From contig NZ_FRAA01000001.1 in the NCBI RefSeq assembly GCF_900142205.1, forward strand, positions 1 to 50,233: a stretch of 50,233 bases of DNA, in the 5' to 3' direction. Source of the stretch: Reichenbachiella agariperforans (GTDB taxonomy: Bacteria > Bacteroidota > Bacteroidia > Cytophagales > Cyclobacteriaceae). Below, one piece after another: positions 37,311 through 45,480 of the stretch. A program made the position numbers and the translations under genes. Numbering within the stretch: position 1 is the first letter of the stretch; every line of letters begins with the position of its first letter. The notes under the pieces were generated by a model. That model did not search any database. It was not told where the DNA came from and saw nothing but the letters and a program-made list of their open reading frames with translations.

Positions 37311-39023
37311 TTAAAAACGGTATTTCGCTTTGAGAGCGGCTAGGTTCTCTGCATCTATCTCTGGGACATCTGGTTCTAGTACAGGCCCGCCTCTGAGGAT
37401 AAAACTAAAGTCAGCACCTGCCACTTGGGCATTGCCATGACATCCCATACATCCGCCCATATTGAACTGCGTGTACTGCGTACCCGCTGGCAAGTGTACA
37501 TTGTAAAACGGCTGCCCATCTGGTCCATAGTTGGAAGTTTGCCCTGCCTCATTGCCATTGGCAATTTGGCGTCCACCAAACTTCTGCAAGGTATAGTTGG
37601 TCTCTACGACGATATTGGCCTGATAGTAAGTAGCTGCTGGTTTATTTGCGGTATCGATGGCAGTCGTATCAAAAGGCTGATACTGAATATTGACCAACTT
37701 GTAATGACGCCAAGGTGAATTAGAGATGCCATTGGCAGCATCATACGACGCGATGGCCTGATGGGCACTTGTGTTGGCGGCTATGATTGTCTCTGGGATA
37801 TCATGATAGCGGCTGTTGACACATATACCTTGTTGGCTGTTGCCAGACGAAGGCAGCCCATTGGCTGTATTGAGATAGAACAGTCTATCATCATTGTCAT
37901 CACAGAAAGGCCCGTTAACAGTAGTGGTGGTGCCCGTACTAGGCGAGTCAGTATGTTTCACCTCTGGCGTGGTAGGTGTATCAAAGCCAGAAGGATTGAT
38001 TACCTTTCCTTCTGCATCTTCGATGGGTTTGCCATCTGTAGTCAGTAGGTTGTCTTTTTGCTCGAATGTAGCAAATGTAAAATACGGCGCTGTAGGTGTT
38101 TTGTGAATAATGTGTAACGCTACCAGTCCCCACTGTGTATCTTCATAGTAGCATGCATCCTCTCCCTTTTTTTCATAGTAGCGCACCTTAGTCGTATGGT
38201 ACTGACTGAGGGTATCCTTGGCAGTCAAGAGTCTCCATGCTGCCTTGACCATGATGGTTCCAGAAGGGAAACTCACGATGCTGTCCTCTGGGACTACTTT
38301 GTCATTGGCAATGGCATTGGAGTATCGTTGTACATCATCATAATAACTCCCTCCGTGATTGAAATAGCCTTTGCTCGTCACATAATCAAAGTGTGACCGA
38401 TTGCCTTTGGCTAAAAAACGAATCAGTTGAGGAGAGGAATTAGTTGCTGTAGCTTCTGCCGGGTTGATACCCGCAAACATGAAGTTGAGTGAAATCTGTG
38501 AGGTCTCATCCAGATTGACCAATGCTGTCTGGTTAGACGCTTCCGCACATGGAGGTATAGAGTCTTTGTAGAAATACGCTGGTAATGCGTCATAGTCAAA
38601 CACCAATGAGTCTCCTTGTATAAAGCTTCCGTTGGGGTAATGACTGTTCCATGGGTAGATTTCTACTTTGGAGCGGTAAGTATGCCAGACAAGCGGCTCA
38701 CTTTGGTCTCCGAACAATTTAGTCGTATCAGGTGTATCTCGGGTATTGGCGAGTCCTGACTGAGGTACTGCGGGCCAGTTGAGCGCTATGAATTCGTTCC
38801 ACGCGAACTCAGCGGCTTCTGACAAGCTGGCGTTAGCTGCCCCACTCGGTAAGTCAGCGGGCAACGCTGAGGAGACTGTGATCCCTGAGGGAATCTCGAC
38901 CTCTTGTTCGAGTGGAGATGTTGTTGTACTGCTATTGACGCAGCTCGTCATAGCGCCTGCACATGCAGCTACGGTCAGTAGCCGCCTAGACAGTTGAGGT
39001 AAATTAATTCTAGGTAAGTTCAT
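37311..39023 (-). CDS. Tat-type lipoprotein with single CxxCH haem motif, partner of LodA-like enzyme
   Basis: A 570-residue exported protein. The N-terminus contains SRRLLTVAA, a twin-arginine-like motif, followed by a lipobox-like CAGAMTSC, so it is probably a lipidated envelope protein. Residues 60-470 are a large domain without an obvious family (many Pro, Asn, Thr and Trp). Near the C-terminus GGCMGCHGNAQVAGADFSF gives a c-type haem motif at Cys525-Cys528-His529; no Met ligand follows, so the sixth ligand is unclear. It lies 21 bp upstream of the LodA-like gene, which suggests an electron acceptor or anchor for that enzyme. This gene seems to open the locus. I do not recognise its large domain. 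Confidence 0.65.
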   Translation of the reverse strand: MNLPRINLPQLSRRLLTVAACAGAMTSCVNSSTTTSPLEQEVEIPSGITVSSALPADLPSGAANASLSEAAEFAWNEFIALNWPAVPQSGLANTRDTPDTTKLFGDQSEPLVWHTYRSKVEIYPWNSHYPNGSFIQGDSLVFDYDALPAYFYKDSIPPCAEASNQTALVNLDETSQISLNFMFAGINPAEATATNSSPQLIRFLAKGNRSHFDYVTSKGYFNHGGSYYDDVQRYSNAIANDKVVPEDSIVSFPSGTIMVKAAWRLLTAKDTLSQYHTTKVRYYEKKGEDACYYEDTQWGLVALHIIHKTPTAPYFTFATFEQKDNLLTTDGKPIEDAEGKVINPSGFDTPTTPEVKHTDSPSTGTTTTVNGPFCDDNDDRLFYLNTANGLPSSGNSQQGICVNSRYHDIPETIIAANTSAHQAIASYDAANGISNSPWRHYKLVNIQYQPFDTTAIDTANKPAATYYQANIVVETNYTLQKFGGRQIANGNEAGQTSNYGPDGQPFYNVHLPAGTQYTQFNMGGCMGCHGNAQVAGADFSFILRGGPVLEPDVPEIDAENLAALKAKYRF

Positions 39024-39160
39024 ACATAGTTTGGTTGAAGTTTTCAGATGGTATTAGTTTAATACTACCTGTAATTTCAGCTTTCGCTCCATAAAATGTA
39101 ATCCCTAAATTTAGGTATATAAGGTAACGGTTTTGTTATTCCCAAGTGACTTGTTTTCAA

Positions 39161-39190
39161 TAAAAGCCCGAGCGATGATGCTCGGGCTAA
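39161..39190 (-). terminator. Intrinsic terminator of the amidase gene
   Basis: The 9-bp arms AGCCCGAGC and GCTCGGGCT enclose a 6-base loop, and on the complement they are followed by TTTTATTG. It starts about 57 bp after the stop of the amidase gene at 39247. Confidence 0.85.
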
Positions 39191-39246
39191 TTAACTAGGC
39201 TATGTTCACCAAGACTACCGTTTAGCTTGGCATTCGTTGAATGTAA

Positions 39247-41058
39247 TTATTTCATAATGATTTTGGTGGTGTAACTTTCCGATCCGTGGGTCACGCGCAC
39301 CCAGTAAATACCTGAAACTTTCTGTGACATTACCTCAGATATATCTACACGTCTATTTCCCAGCTCGGTAGGAGAATCATAGATAGTTCCTAGTGTTCTC
39401 CCCACTTGGTCAACCAGTTCAATACTTGTTTTAGCCTTTGATGATGCATGATACTCCATCATCAGGGACTGACCATCTGTAGGGTTTGGATACAAAATCA
39501 TAGCACTCAGTGATGGATTCTGTGAGGGTACTTCTGGTTCCAACATCGTTCTTGCTCCAGGGAAAGTCAAGGTCATATCTAGACTACCCGTCGTGGACCA
39601 GTTGCCCGCATCATCACGAACCAGACTCCTTACCTTGGCAGATGCCGTTCTGATATCATCGGTCGATGCAGTCCCAGCGGTGATCAGTTGACTAGAACCC
39701 GATCTGAACTTATATACCGTTAGATCGTCAAACTCCACTTCGGTAGCGTTTGTCCTCAAGGATATGCTATTACCCGTACTGAGCGGTGTAGAATCCGTCC
39801 AAGTCGCAACAGATACATTGTCTTTGAATACCTCGATCACGCCATAGGCTGGACTATAGGTGATCTTATAGTTAGCCCAATTGTTGTCCTGCGGAAGATC
39901 CACCGTAGCTCTCGTGTAGAGGGCATTGCTCACTGTTTCATAAATTCGAACCTTGTCGTCATTGCCACTGAACCAAATGAGATATGAATTACCTCTTTGA
40001 CTCAAAGTAGCATCATCAGCCATGATGTGAATACCGAACTTCCTCGGTCCTGAAGTCGATACTACTTTAGCCGAAAACTCATATAGATAAGGTAGCCCAG
40101 ACGTCTGAGACAGATACGAACTCAACTTTGTGTTGTCCGCTACTACATCTGATTGAATCATTTTACCACCAGTAGCTGTCCATGTACCCGTCCCGTAGGT
40201 ATAGCCAGTATAGGTTTCTTCAAAATGATCATTAAAGAAACCATTGTTTCGGTTGGCATACCACATGGCACCATATTTTTCTAGCGTCTGGTAAAATTGA
40301 CGTGTGACGCCTACATTGTCCGTATCCGTGAAGTTCGCGGTAAAGTCTCCAGACTGTGTCGTACCTCCAGTTGCCGAAATAGAGGTCGTAGGTGCTACCG
40401 TATCCACTCCAGACGGTGTGCAAGTCCCCCCTATGCTGTTTTGTAATCCCAGAAGGTACGCTTCAGCAAACAAATCTCTCCAACTATCACTGAGCAACTT
40501 AGTTTCATCAGCGGTATCCACAAAGCCTATCTCGTTGAGTACACCGATCGCATTGTTGCCATTGAGTACGGCAAGGTGAAAAATGTAAGAGTCATCTTCT
40601 ACAGATCTACGGTCACTCCATGATCCTTTGTCTACCATTCTGTCTTGTATTTCTCTAGAGAAGGCACTGTTGTCTGCATCCAGTGAAGTACTTCTATTGC
40701 ACCAGAAGGTTTCGGTACCTGATCCACCGCCGGCGTTGCAATGAATACTGATGAAACGATCCGCTCCCCAGCTATTAGACATGGTTTTTCGTTGCGAAAG
40801 ACTAATCCATCCATTGGCCGTCGATCTTGTCATGTGCACTGTCCAGTTGGAACAGCTGTTTTCGATTTGATCCTTTAATTTCAGTCCTACTGCTAGAGCT
40901 GTAGCATGTTCGGTGGCACTACGACCATCGGGGTTGGTTCCTGTAGCACTGTATCCATGACCCGGATCTATGACTACCACTTGTGCCTGCGCCATATGAA
41001 TCACCGCTAAGATGATTAGTGTTAGTACTGTTGTTTTTATAGTAAAAATTGATTTCAT
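39247..41058 (-). CDS. Secreted N-acetylmuramoyl-L-alanine amidase with LamG-like domain and T9SS sorting domain
   Basis: A 603-residue exported protein (signal peptide ending HMAQA). Residues 26-215 are an Amidase_3 catalytic domain. Zn ligands are visible in VVIDPGHG (His), ATEHATALA (Glu), ISIHCNA (His), and the catalytic Glu is in LNEIGFVDT. The middle (about 235-480) has a Thr/Ser-rich strand and a concanavalin/LamG-like sandwich (KVRIYETVSNALYTRATV, SISLRTNATEVEFDDLTVYKF). The last 80 residues (ILYPNPTDGQSLM to YTTKIIMK) are a type A T9SS C-terminal sorting domain, so it is secreted and probably attached to the cell surface. It follows the TolB-like gene by 9 bp. Targets are peptidoglycan stem bonds, of itself or of other bacteria. 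Confidence 0.93.
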   Translation of the reverse strand: MKSIFTIKTTVLTLIILAVIHMAQAQVVVIDPGHGYSATGTNPDGRSATEHATALAVGLKLKDQIENSCSNWTVHMTRSTANGWISLSQRKTMSNSWGADRFISIHCNAGGGSGTETFWCNRSTSLDADNSAFSREIQDRMVDKGSWSDRRSVEDDSYIFHLAVLNGNNAIGVLNEIGFVDTADETKLLSDSWRDLFAEAYLLGLQNSIGGTCTPSGVDTVAPTTSISATGGTTQSGDFTANFTDTDNVGVTRQFYQTLEKYGAMWYANRNNGFFNDHFEETYTGYTYGTGTWTATGGKMIQSDVVADNTKLSSYLSQTSGLPYLYEFSAKVVSTSGPRKFGIHIMADDATLSQRGNSYLIWFSGNDDKVRIYETVSNALYTRATVDLPQDNNWANYKITYSPAYGVIEVFKDNVSVATWTDSTPLSTGNSISLRTNATEVEFDDLTVYKFRSGSSQLITAGTASTDDIRTASAKVRSLVRDDAGNWSTTGSLDMTLTFPGARTMLEPEVPSQNPSLSAMILYPNPTDGQSLMMEYHASSKAKTSIELVDQVGRTLGTIYDSPTELGNRRVDISEVMSQKVSGIYWVRVTHGSESYTTKIIMK

Positions 41059-41067
41059 GATATGGAT

Positions 41068-41943
41068 TTATAGTTCTAAGTCAGCGATAAATATTTTACC
41101 CGTTTTTTCATCCGAAAAAGCGATTTTCTTTCCGTCGGGAGAGATGTCTCCCCACGTCTCTATTAGGTCGTCAGATTGTGTCAACCGTGTCTTTGATTTA
41201 TCATCTGTCTTGATGAAATATAAATCCGAAGCTGAGATACTGTGTCCGTCTAGACTGATGTCTTCAAATGTCAAGATAGCTGCATTGTCAGGCATCCAGC
41301 TCGTAGCTAGCCCCATACCCAGATTCTTTCTTTCACCGCGTCCATCTACTGCATACTCATACATGTATGCTCCTTCGTGGACAATCACCGACTTTTGATC
41401 TGGAGAAAGTACTGGCTGATAAAAATCACCCTCTTCTTTGGTGATAACCCAAGGCTCACCGTCTTCTCCTCTTTTAGCTTCTAGCTTAAGTGTTTTCAAA
41501 TTGATGTAGACGAGCAATTCTTCTGACTTATAAGGATTAACTTTTCGCTGTCTGAGACTAAGTGGATTTACATTCTTTAGTTCTACTTCTTCTCTAGTTT
41601 TGAGATCAAAACTTTTGACTCTAAGCTGAGTATTGCTGTGGTTGATTTGCTCTCTGAAGATTACTTGTTTGCTATCCATAGACCAATCTGCCATGTATCC
41701 AATGCCTGCACCAGAGCGAATTTGCTCGACTTTTTGATTAGACTTAAAGTCAAGAACAAAGAGCTCGTCATTGTGATGACCTGTAAATAAGAGTTTCTGC
41801 CCATCAGGAGACCAAAGCGGCGCTTGGTACTCTCCATTAGAGGTAACTGACCTCACGTTTTTCAAGTGTTGCCCATACAATTTGGCATGACTCAATAGTA
41901 ACATGACGATTGCGATCATGCCTAGATTAATTTGTTTGTTCAT
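41068..41943 (-). CDS. TolB-like PD40 beta-propeller protein
   Basis: A 291-residue secreted protein with a signal peptide (MNKQINLGMIAIVMLLLSHA, cleavage near LYGQ). It carries PD40/TolB-type blades such as YQAPLWSPDGQKLLFTGHHND, YMADWSMDSKQVIFREQ, YQPVLSPDQKSVIVHEG and TWGDISPDGKKIAFSDEK. Four to five blades are recognisable. Such propellers bind proteins or glycans in the periplasm; no enzymatic residues are seen. It heads a two-gene operon with the T9SS amidase (9 bp apart), so it may assist its folding, secretion or target recognition. It is too small for a full TolB (no N-terminal domain). Confidence 0.8.
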   Translation of the reverse strand: MNKQINLGMIAIVMLLLSHAKLYGQHLKNVRSVTSNGEYQAPLWSPDGQKLLFTGHHNDELFVLDFKSNQKVEQIRSGAGIGYMADWSMDSKQVIFREQINHSNTQLRVKSFDLKTREEVELKNVNPLSLRQRKVNPYKSEELLVYINLKTLKLEAKRGEDGEPWVITKEEGDFYQPVLSPDQKSVIVHEGAYMYEYAVDGRGERKNLGMGLATSWMPDNAAILTFEDISLDGHSISASDLYFIKTDDKSKTRLTQSDDLIETWGDISPDGKKIAFSDEKTGKIFIADLEL

Positions 41944-42850
41944 AATGATTTTTGTTAAAAATGTAAAAAATGCATCTCACTGAAATAGAGAGATAGTTTG
42001 ATTCTTTCGATGGGTTGGATTTATTGTTTGCGAATAACGTTATGGTAATCGCTAGTACATAGCTATCCCGGCTCGCTTAAATAAAGCCAGGTTGTAAACA
42101 ACAGTTAAACTGCTCAGAAAGCATCCATAGACGCTACACCATACGACCTATAGATCGTGTGAGGATAGAGTACATATGGCTCTTTTGGGATACTGGTAGT
42201 TCTAACATGTAAGTATCGAACGTATCTTAGGTGTTTAGTACGATCTATTCATTACATACAACGTTTACTAACCACAAAGACGTCAATCAAAACTCAAACT
42301 AACTTCCGAATCTCCCTAAGAGAATAAATGAGTCAATCTTAAATAATCATAATACCCTAAGTATCTGAAAGTAGTAAATATTAAGCTGAGGGTAGTACAA
42401 GTGTTTCATACGCTTATTGTTTAAACTAGTGTAATTCTAAACTATGAAGTAATTGCCAATATGCAATGCGCTTTTGCACTTTTTTACAAGTACCAGCATC
42501 ATTATCAATAATAAATGGCTTACATATAGGTGTTTTTGCATGTTTATGCGTTTTTATAACTATAAATATCAGCTTTAGTTATATAAAATAATTAAAACGC
42601 ACTAATACACATGAACTGCGCAAACAATGTTATTAAACATTGATATCAAACATTGCCTCACACCTATCGCACTGACACTACACTAATCCACATTTTGTAG
42701 AACCCACCCCACAGTAGCCATGATTGTAGCTTCCCCTATCAACAGGCCTTATTAAGCCGCTATGCGGCTATTTGAGTCATACAGCTTCCGTTGGCACACT
42801 TTTATCACCTACTAAATCATAAATAATTCGAACACCTAAAATCTATAAAG
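41944..42850. other. 900-bp intergenic region without a gene
   Basis: A/T-rich DNA with stop codons in all frames and no coding or tRNA signal that I can see. A short hairpin (AGCCGC-TAT-GCGGCT, 42755-42769) lies near the right end. Promoters for the two flanking divergent transcription units (TolB-like leftward, lipocalin-like rightward) should be within it. Confidence 0.6.
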
Positions 42851-43282
42851 ATGAAAAAATTGAATTCAAAAGTTAAATATACAGTACTAGGTCTTATTGC
42901 AATTTTAGTAGCAGTGTCTATGTCTTCGTGTGATGACGAAACTGAGCTAGAAGTCAAACTATTTATAGAAGGCACTTGGAATGCTACCTCTGTGACAGGT
43001 GGGGTCAGTGATGATGATGGAGATGGCGTATCTGGGACGGACGAAGATCCAGACTGGTCTATCACCTTTAATGATGACTCCTACACGGTAGATGGTGATG
43101 CCATCATTGAAGGAAATGGTAGTTACACGGTAGATGGAGACAAGATTACCCTTGACCCAGAAAATGGATCTCCTACTTCATGGAAAGTAGAAGATATCAA
43201 TGCTGACTACATGAGAGCCTCATACACGGACGAAGGAGATGATGGTTCTGCTACCATCGAGATCGAATTTGATAAACAATAA
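42851..43282 (+). CDS. Lipocalin-like lipoprotein
   Basis: A 143-residue lipoprotein. The signal ends in the lipobox AVSMSSC (Cys about 27), so the mature protein is lipidated. The start of the mature part (FIEGTWNATSVTGG) is the typical 'GtW' strand of lipocalin-like proteins of Bacteroidota, followed by a very acidic loop (SDDDGDGVSGTDEDPD) that could bind calcium. Strands follow: WSITFNDDSYTVDG, NGSYTVDGDKITLDPENG, WKVEDINADYMRASYTD and ATIEIEFDKQ. It is probably anchored to a membrane and binds a small ligand. It stands alone with a weak terminator after it. Confidence 0.75.
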   Translation: MKKLNSKVKYTVLGLIAILVAVSMSSCDDETELEVKLFIEGTWNATSVTGGVSDDDGDGVSGTDEDPDWSITFNDDSYTVDGDAIIEGNGSYTVDGDKITLDPENGSPTSWKVEDINADYMRASYTDEGDDGSATIEIEFDKQ

Positions 43283-43372
43283 TAGGCAAGGCTAAACCAC
43301 TGTAGAACTTAGCATAAGTTTAGTTTACAGTCTCAACAATAACAATATACAAAGTAGAGTCCCCTAATTAGA

Positions 43373-43403
43373 GCCCCGTGACAGTTGTCATGGGGTTCAT
43401 TTT
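43373..43403 (+). terminator. Probable intrinsic terminator of the lipocalin-like gene
   Basis: CCCCGTGACA pairs with TGTCATGGGG (one G-T pair, two-base core loop, so about eight effective pairs), followed by TTCATTTTG. It lies about 90 bp after the stop codon. Confidence 0.55.
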
Positions 43404-43471
43404 GATAGTAGAGAGTAAATCCTATGAAACCACCCCACCCCCCTTTCAAAGACCATTTGACTTACCGCCAA

Positions 43472-43706
43472 AAACCCGCACAGGTTTACGCCAAAGCGTA
43501 GTGTAGTTTGTGAGAAAACCTGCTGTTGTTTGTGTGAAAGTCTGCCTAGGTTAGAGACAAAGTCTGCCTAGGTTCAGGAGAAAACCCGCGCGATTCGAGA
43601 GAAAGTCTGCACGGGTTTGGGACAAAGTCTGCGCAGATCTGAAGCAAAGTCTGCGCAGGTTTGAGACAAAGTCTGCACGGATTTGAGACAAAGTCTGTGC
43701 AGGTTT
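43472..43706. repeat. Palindromic 22-bp-period array B (11 units)
   Basis: Units start at 43472, 43494, 43516, 43538, 43560, 43582, 43603, 43625, 43647, 43669 and 43691. The period is 22 except for one 21-bp step (43582 to 43603). Consensus unit AAGTCTGCGCAGGTTT; variants include AAGTCTGCACGGGTTT and AAACCCGCACAGGTTT. Spacers are mostly GAGACA-like (GAGACA three times; GGGACA, GAAGCA, AGGAGA, GTGTGA and others). A weak twelfth unit may start at 43449. Same unit and spacing as array A. Confidence 0.92.
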
Positions 43707-43748
43707 TGAGGGGCATGTGACTAGGCCTTATTCTCCTCATAGGGAAGC

Positions 43749-43952
43749 TTACAAAACAAGGATGCCGTTGTTGTATTCTTCTTGTGCCTCTTCGAGATTG
43801 CCTGTGATGCGAAGTGCCTCATCTACAAGCTGGTCGGTGCGTCCACTGGCAAGTAGTCTGGCTCCTGTCTCTTCCGTGCTGTTCTCCTCGAGTTCTTCGG
43901 GTCGGTGGATCTACCGGGCGAGTAGGATTGTGAGCAGGTAGTCGAGTCTGAT
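43749..43952 (-). pseudogene. Possible gene remnant with in-frame stop
   Basis: On the complement a coherent frame runs from about 43952 to a stop at 43749. It reads I-R-L-D-Y-L-L-T-I-L-L-A-R, then a TAG at 43911-43913, then IHRPEELEENSTEETGARLL, SGRTDQLVDEALRITGN and LEEAQEEYNNGILVL, ending in a stop. The right-hand part has normal protein composition and a helical pattern, but no start codon precedes it in a sensible place and a stop interrupts it. This looks like the C-terminal relic of a lost gene. Family unrecognised. Confidence 0.35.
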
Positions 43953-43980
43953 CTATAAAATGACTTATAAACGGACATGA

Positions 43981-44013
43981 AAAAGGCCTGACAGTTTATC
44001 TATCAGGCCTTTT
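43981..44013 (-). terminator. Intrinsic terminator of the sigma/anti-sigma operon
   Basis: An 11-bp stem (AAAAGGCCTGA with TCAGGCCTTTT) around an 11-base loop. On the complement it ends in a T-run. It starts 22 bp after the anti-sigma stop codon. Confidence 0.88.
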
Positions 44014-44034
44014 CGCTTTACGATTGCCTACTGG

Positions 44035-44799
44035 CTAAGCCTCTCCGTAGACCTGCATGGTCGATAGTGTCGGGCTGGCAGCCCCTCCTACTTGCTCTAC
44101 AGTGACGGCAAAGGCATCTGCCTGTGCGATATTTTTCATAACCTGAAACGAAGCGGCATCTGCGTCGAATACCCCTGCGTCGATGGGTTGACCATCTTTA
44201 AGTGCCCAGAGTTGATATTGTTTTCCCTCTGGCAGTGCGGCGAGTGTAGATGAGTTCAAGTAGATCTCCTCCTGCTCTGGATTCCAGAACAGGACTGTCT
44301 TAGCTGACGCTGCATTAGGTGTCCCATCCAGAATAATTCGTCTAAAATCTGGGCTGTTCACCACATCAAACTGCACTTGGTTGCTGGCTAGCTCGTTCTT
44401 GACGAACTGAAAGCCCTCTGCCAGTTCTTGGTGCTGTAGGTTGAGATCAGACAGCTCTCTTTCGGCAGACTGCCACTCTCCACGATAGTACAAACTCGCC
44501 ACTGCAGAGACAATTGCGATGAACACACTCGCAGCGACCATGTATCGGAGCATACTGTGATCGGTAGATTTCTTCTGTACATCTCTATGTTCCATGATGA
44601 GTTTCTTGACAGTAGCTGCAGGCGTAACTGCACGATCAAATGAAAGCATCTCCAAGATTCTCTCTAAATCCTCGTACTCGTGCTTTACTTCCTCGTCACT
44701 GGAGATAAACTTCTCTATCTCTCGCGTCTGCTCTGATGTCAACTCACCTGTGATGTAGGCCACCAGATAGCCCTCTTTTAATATTTCTTGCTTATTCAA
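44035..44799 (-). CDS. RskA-like anti-sigma factor
   Basis: A 254-residue membrane protein. The cytoplasmic N-terminal domain (about 1-85; MNKQEILKEGYLVAYITGEL, then HEYEDLERILEML) is an anti-sigma domain. One transmembrane helix lies at about 85-105 (YMVAASVFIAIVSAVASLYY). The periplasmic part is RskA-like (FRRIILDGTPNAASAKTVLFWNPEQEEIYLNSSTLAALPEGKQYQLWALKDG and GGAASPTLSTMQVYGE). RskA-type factors hold an ECF sigma factor (SigK in mycobacteria) at the membrane until released by proteolysis. The start is TTG at 44799, overlapping the sigma gene by 8 bp; there is no ATG alternative. Cognate sigma: 44792-45334. Confidence 0.9.
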   Translation of the reverse strand: MNKQEILKEGYLVAYITGELTSEQTREIEKFISSDEEVKHEYEDLERILEMLSFDRAVTPAATVKKLIMEHRDVQKKSTDHSMLRYMVAASVFIAIVSAVASLYYRGEWQSAERELSDLNLQHQELAEGFQFVKNELASNQVQFDVVNSPDFRRIILDGTPNAASAKTVLFWNPEQEEIYLNSSTLAALPEGKQYQLWALKDGQPIDAGVFDADAASFQVMKNIAQADAFAVTVEQVGGAASPTLSTMQVYGEA

Positions 44800-45334
44800 A
44801 GTCCTTTTTCAGTTTATCCTTGATACTTAATAGACAGTTCCTCAATCGAGTTTTAACAGTTCCCAAAGGCATTTCTTCCTTTTCGCTGATCTCCGCATGA
44901 GAGTATCCCATAAAGAAATTGAGTTGAATTAGTTTTTTACACATCGCCCCTATCTCGTTGAGAACTCCCGACAAGCCGATGTAATCCTCTTGATTACCTT
45001 CGCTTTCGAACATATCTACGAACCCCGTGATGTCATCGGATTTATCCTGCACTTTAAAATCAGTAGAACGTCTCACATCGATGGCACGGTTACGTGCTAT
45101 TCGATACATCCAGGTAAATAACGTTCCTTTTGATCGATCGAATTTCTCGATTTGATTCCAAATCTTCAAAAACACATCATGCAACGTCTCTTCGGCCATT
45201 TCATGATGATTCAGTGTTTTGAATATGATTCCATACAATGCACTAGAATAGTGATCGTATAGATAGTCTAGCGCCGTGGGATCTTTGTCCAATAGTCGCT
45301 TGACAAGAAGGGAATTAAAGTCTTTAGTAACCAA
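44792..45334 (-). CDS. ECF-type RNA polymerase sigma factor
   Basis: A 180-residue sigma factor. Region 2 lies at about 20-85 (YLYDHYSSALYGIIFKTLNHHEMAEETLHDVFLKIWNQI and TWMYRIARNRAIDVRR). Region 4 lies at about 125-175 (QLNFFMGYSHAEISEKEEMPLGTVKTRLRNCLLSI). The family is SigK-like. It is controlled by the RskA-like anti-sigma encoded immediately downstream with an 8-bp overlap. The start is TTG at 45334 (LVTKDF frame). Which promoters it reads is unknown; regulons of such pairs usually concern the envelope. Confidence 0.93.
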   Translation of the reverse strand: MVTKDFNSLLVKRLLDKDPTALDYLYDHYSSALYGIIFKTLNHHEMAEETLHDVFLKIWNQIEKFDRSKGTLFTWMYRIARNRAIDVRRSTDFKVQDKSDDITGFVDMFESEGNQEDYIGLSGVLNEIGAMCKKLIQLNFFMGYSHAEISEKEEMPLGTVKTRLRNCLLSIKDKLKKDFE

Positions 45335-45480
45335 GTTAGATTTAGTTTATCTCATACAAGAATGCCTACAAAAGCAAAAATGATTCGCATATAAAGCGCA
45401 TCGATTGTACGTTTGATACGCGAATCACTTAAAGCTAAGGGATCGCTCGTCTCTTTGCAAATTCAAAGGGTCTCCAATGA

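Noticed and set aside
43472-43706. Array B as a CRISPR array
   Set aside because: Units are 16 bp with 6-bp, mostly similar spacers; no cas genes are present and CRISPR spacers are normally about 30 bp and unique.
43546-43740. 64-codon frame on the complement rich in Cys/Arg
   Set aside because: It is produced by the 22-bp array read in changing frames; period 22 does not preserve frame, so it is not a protein repeat.
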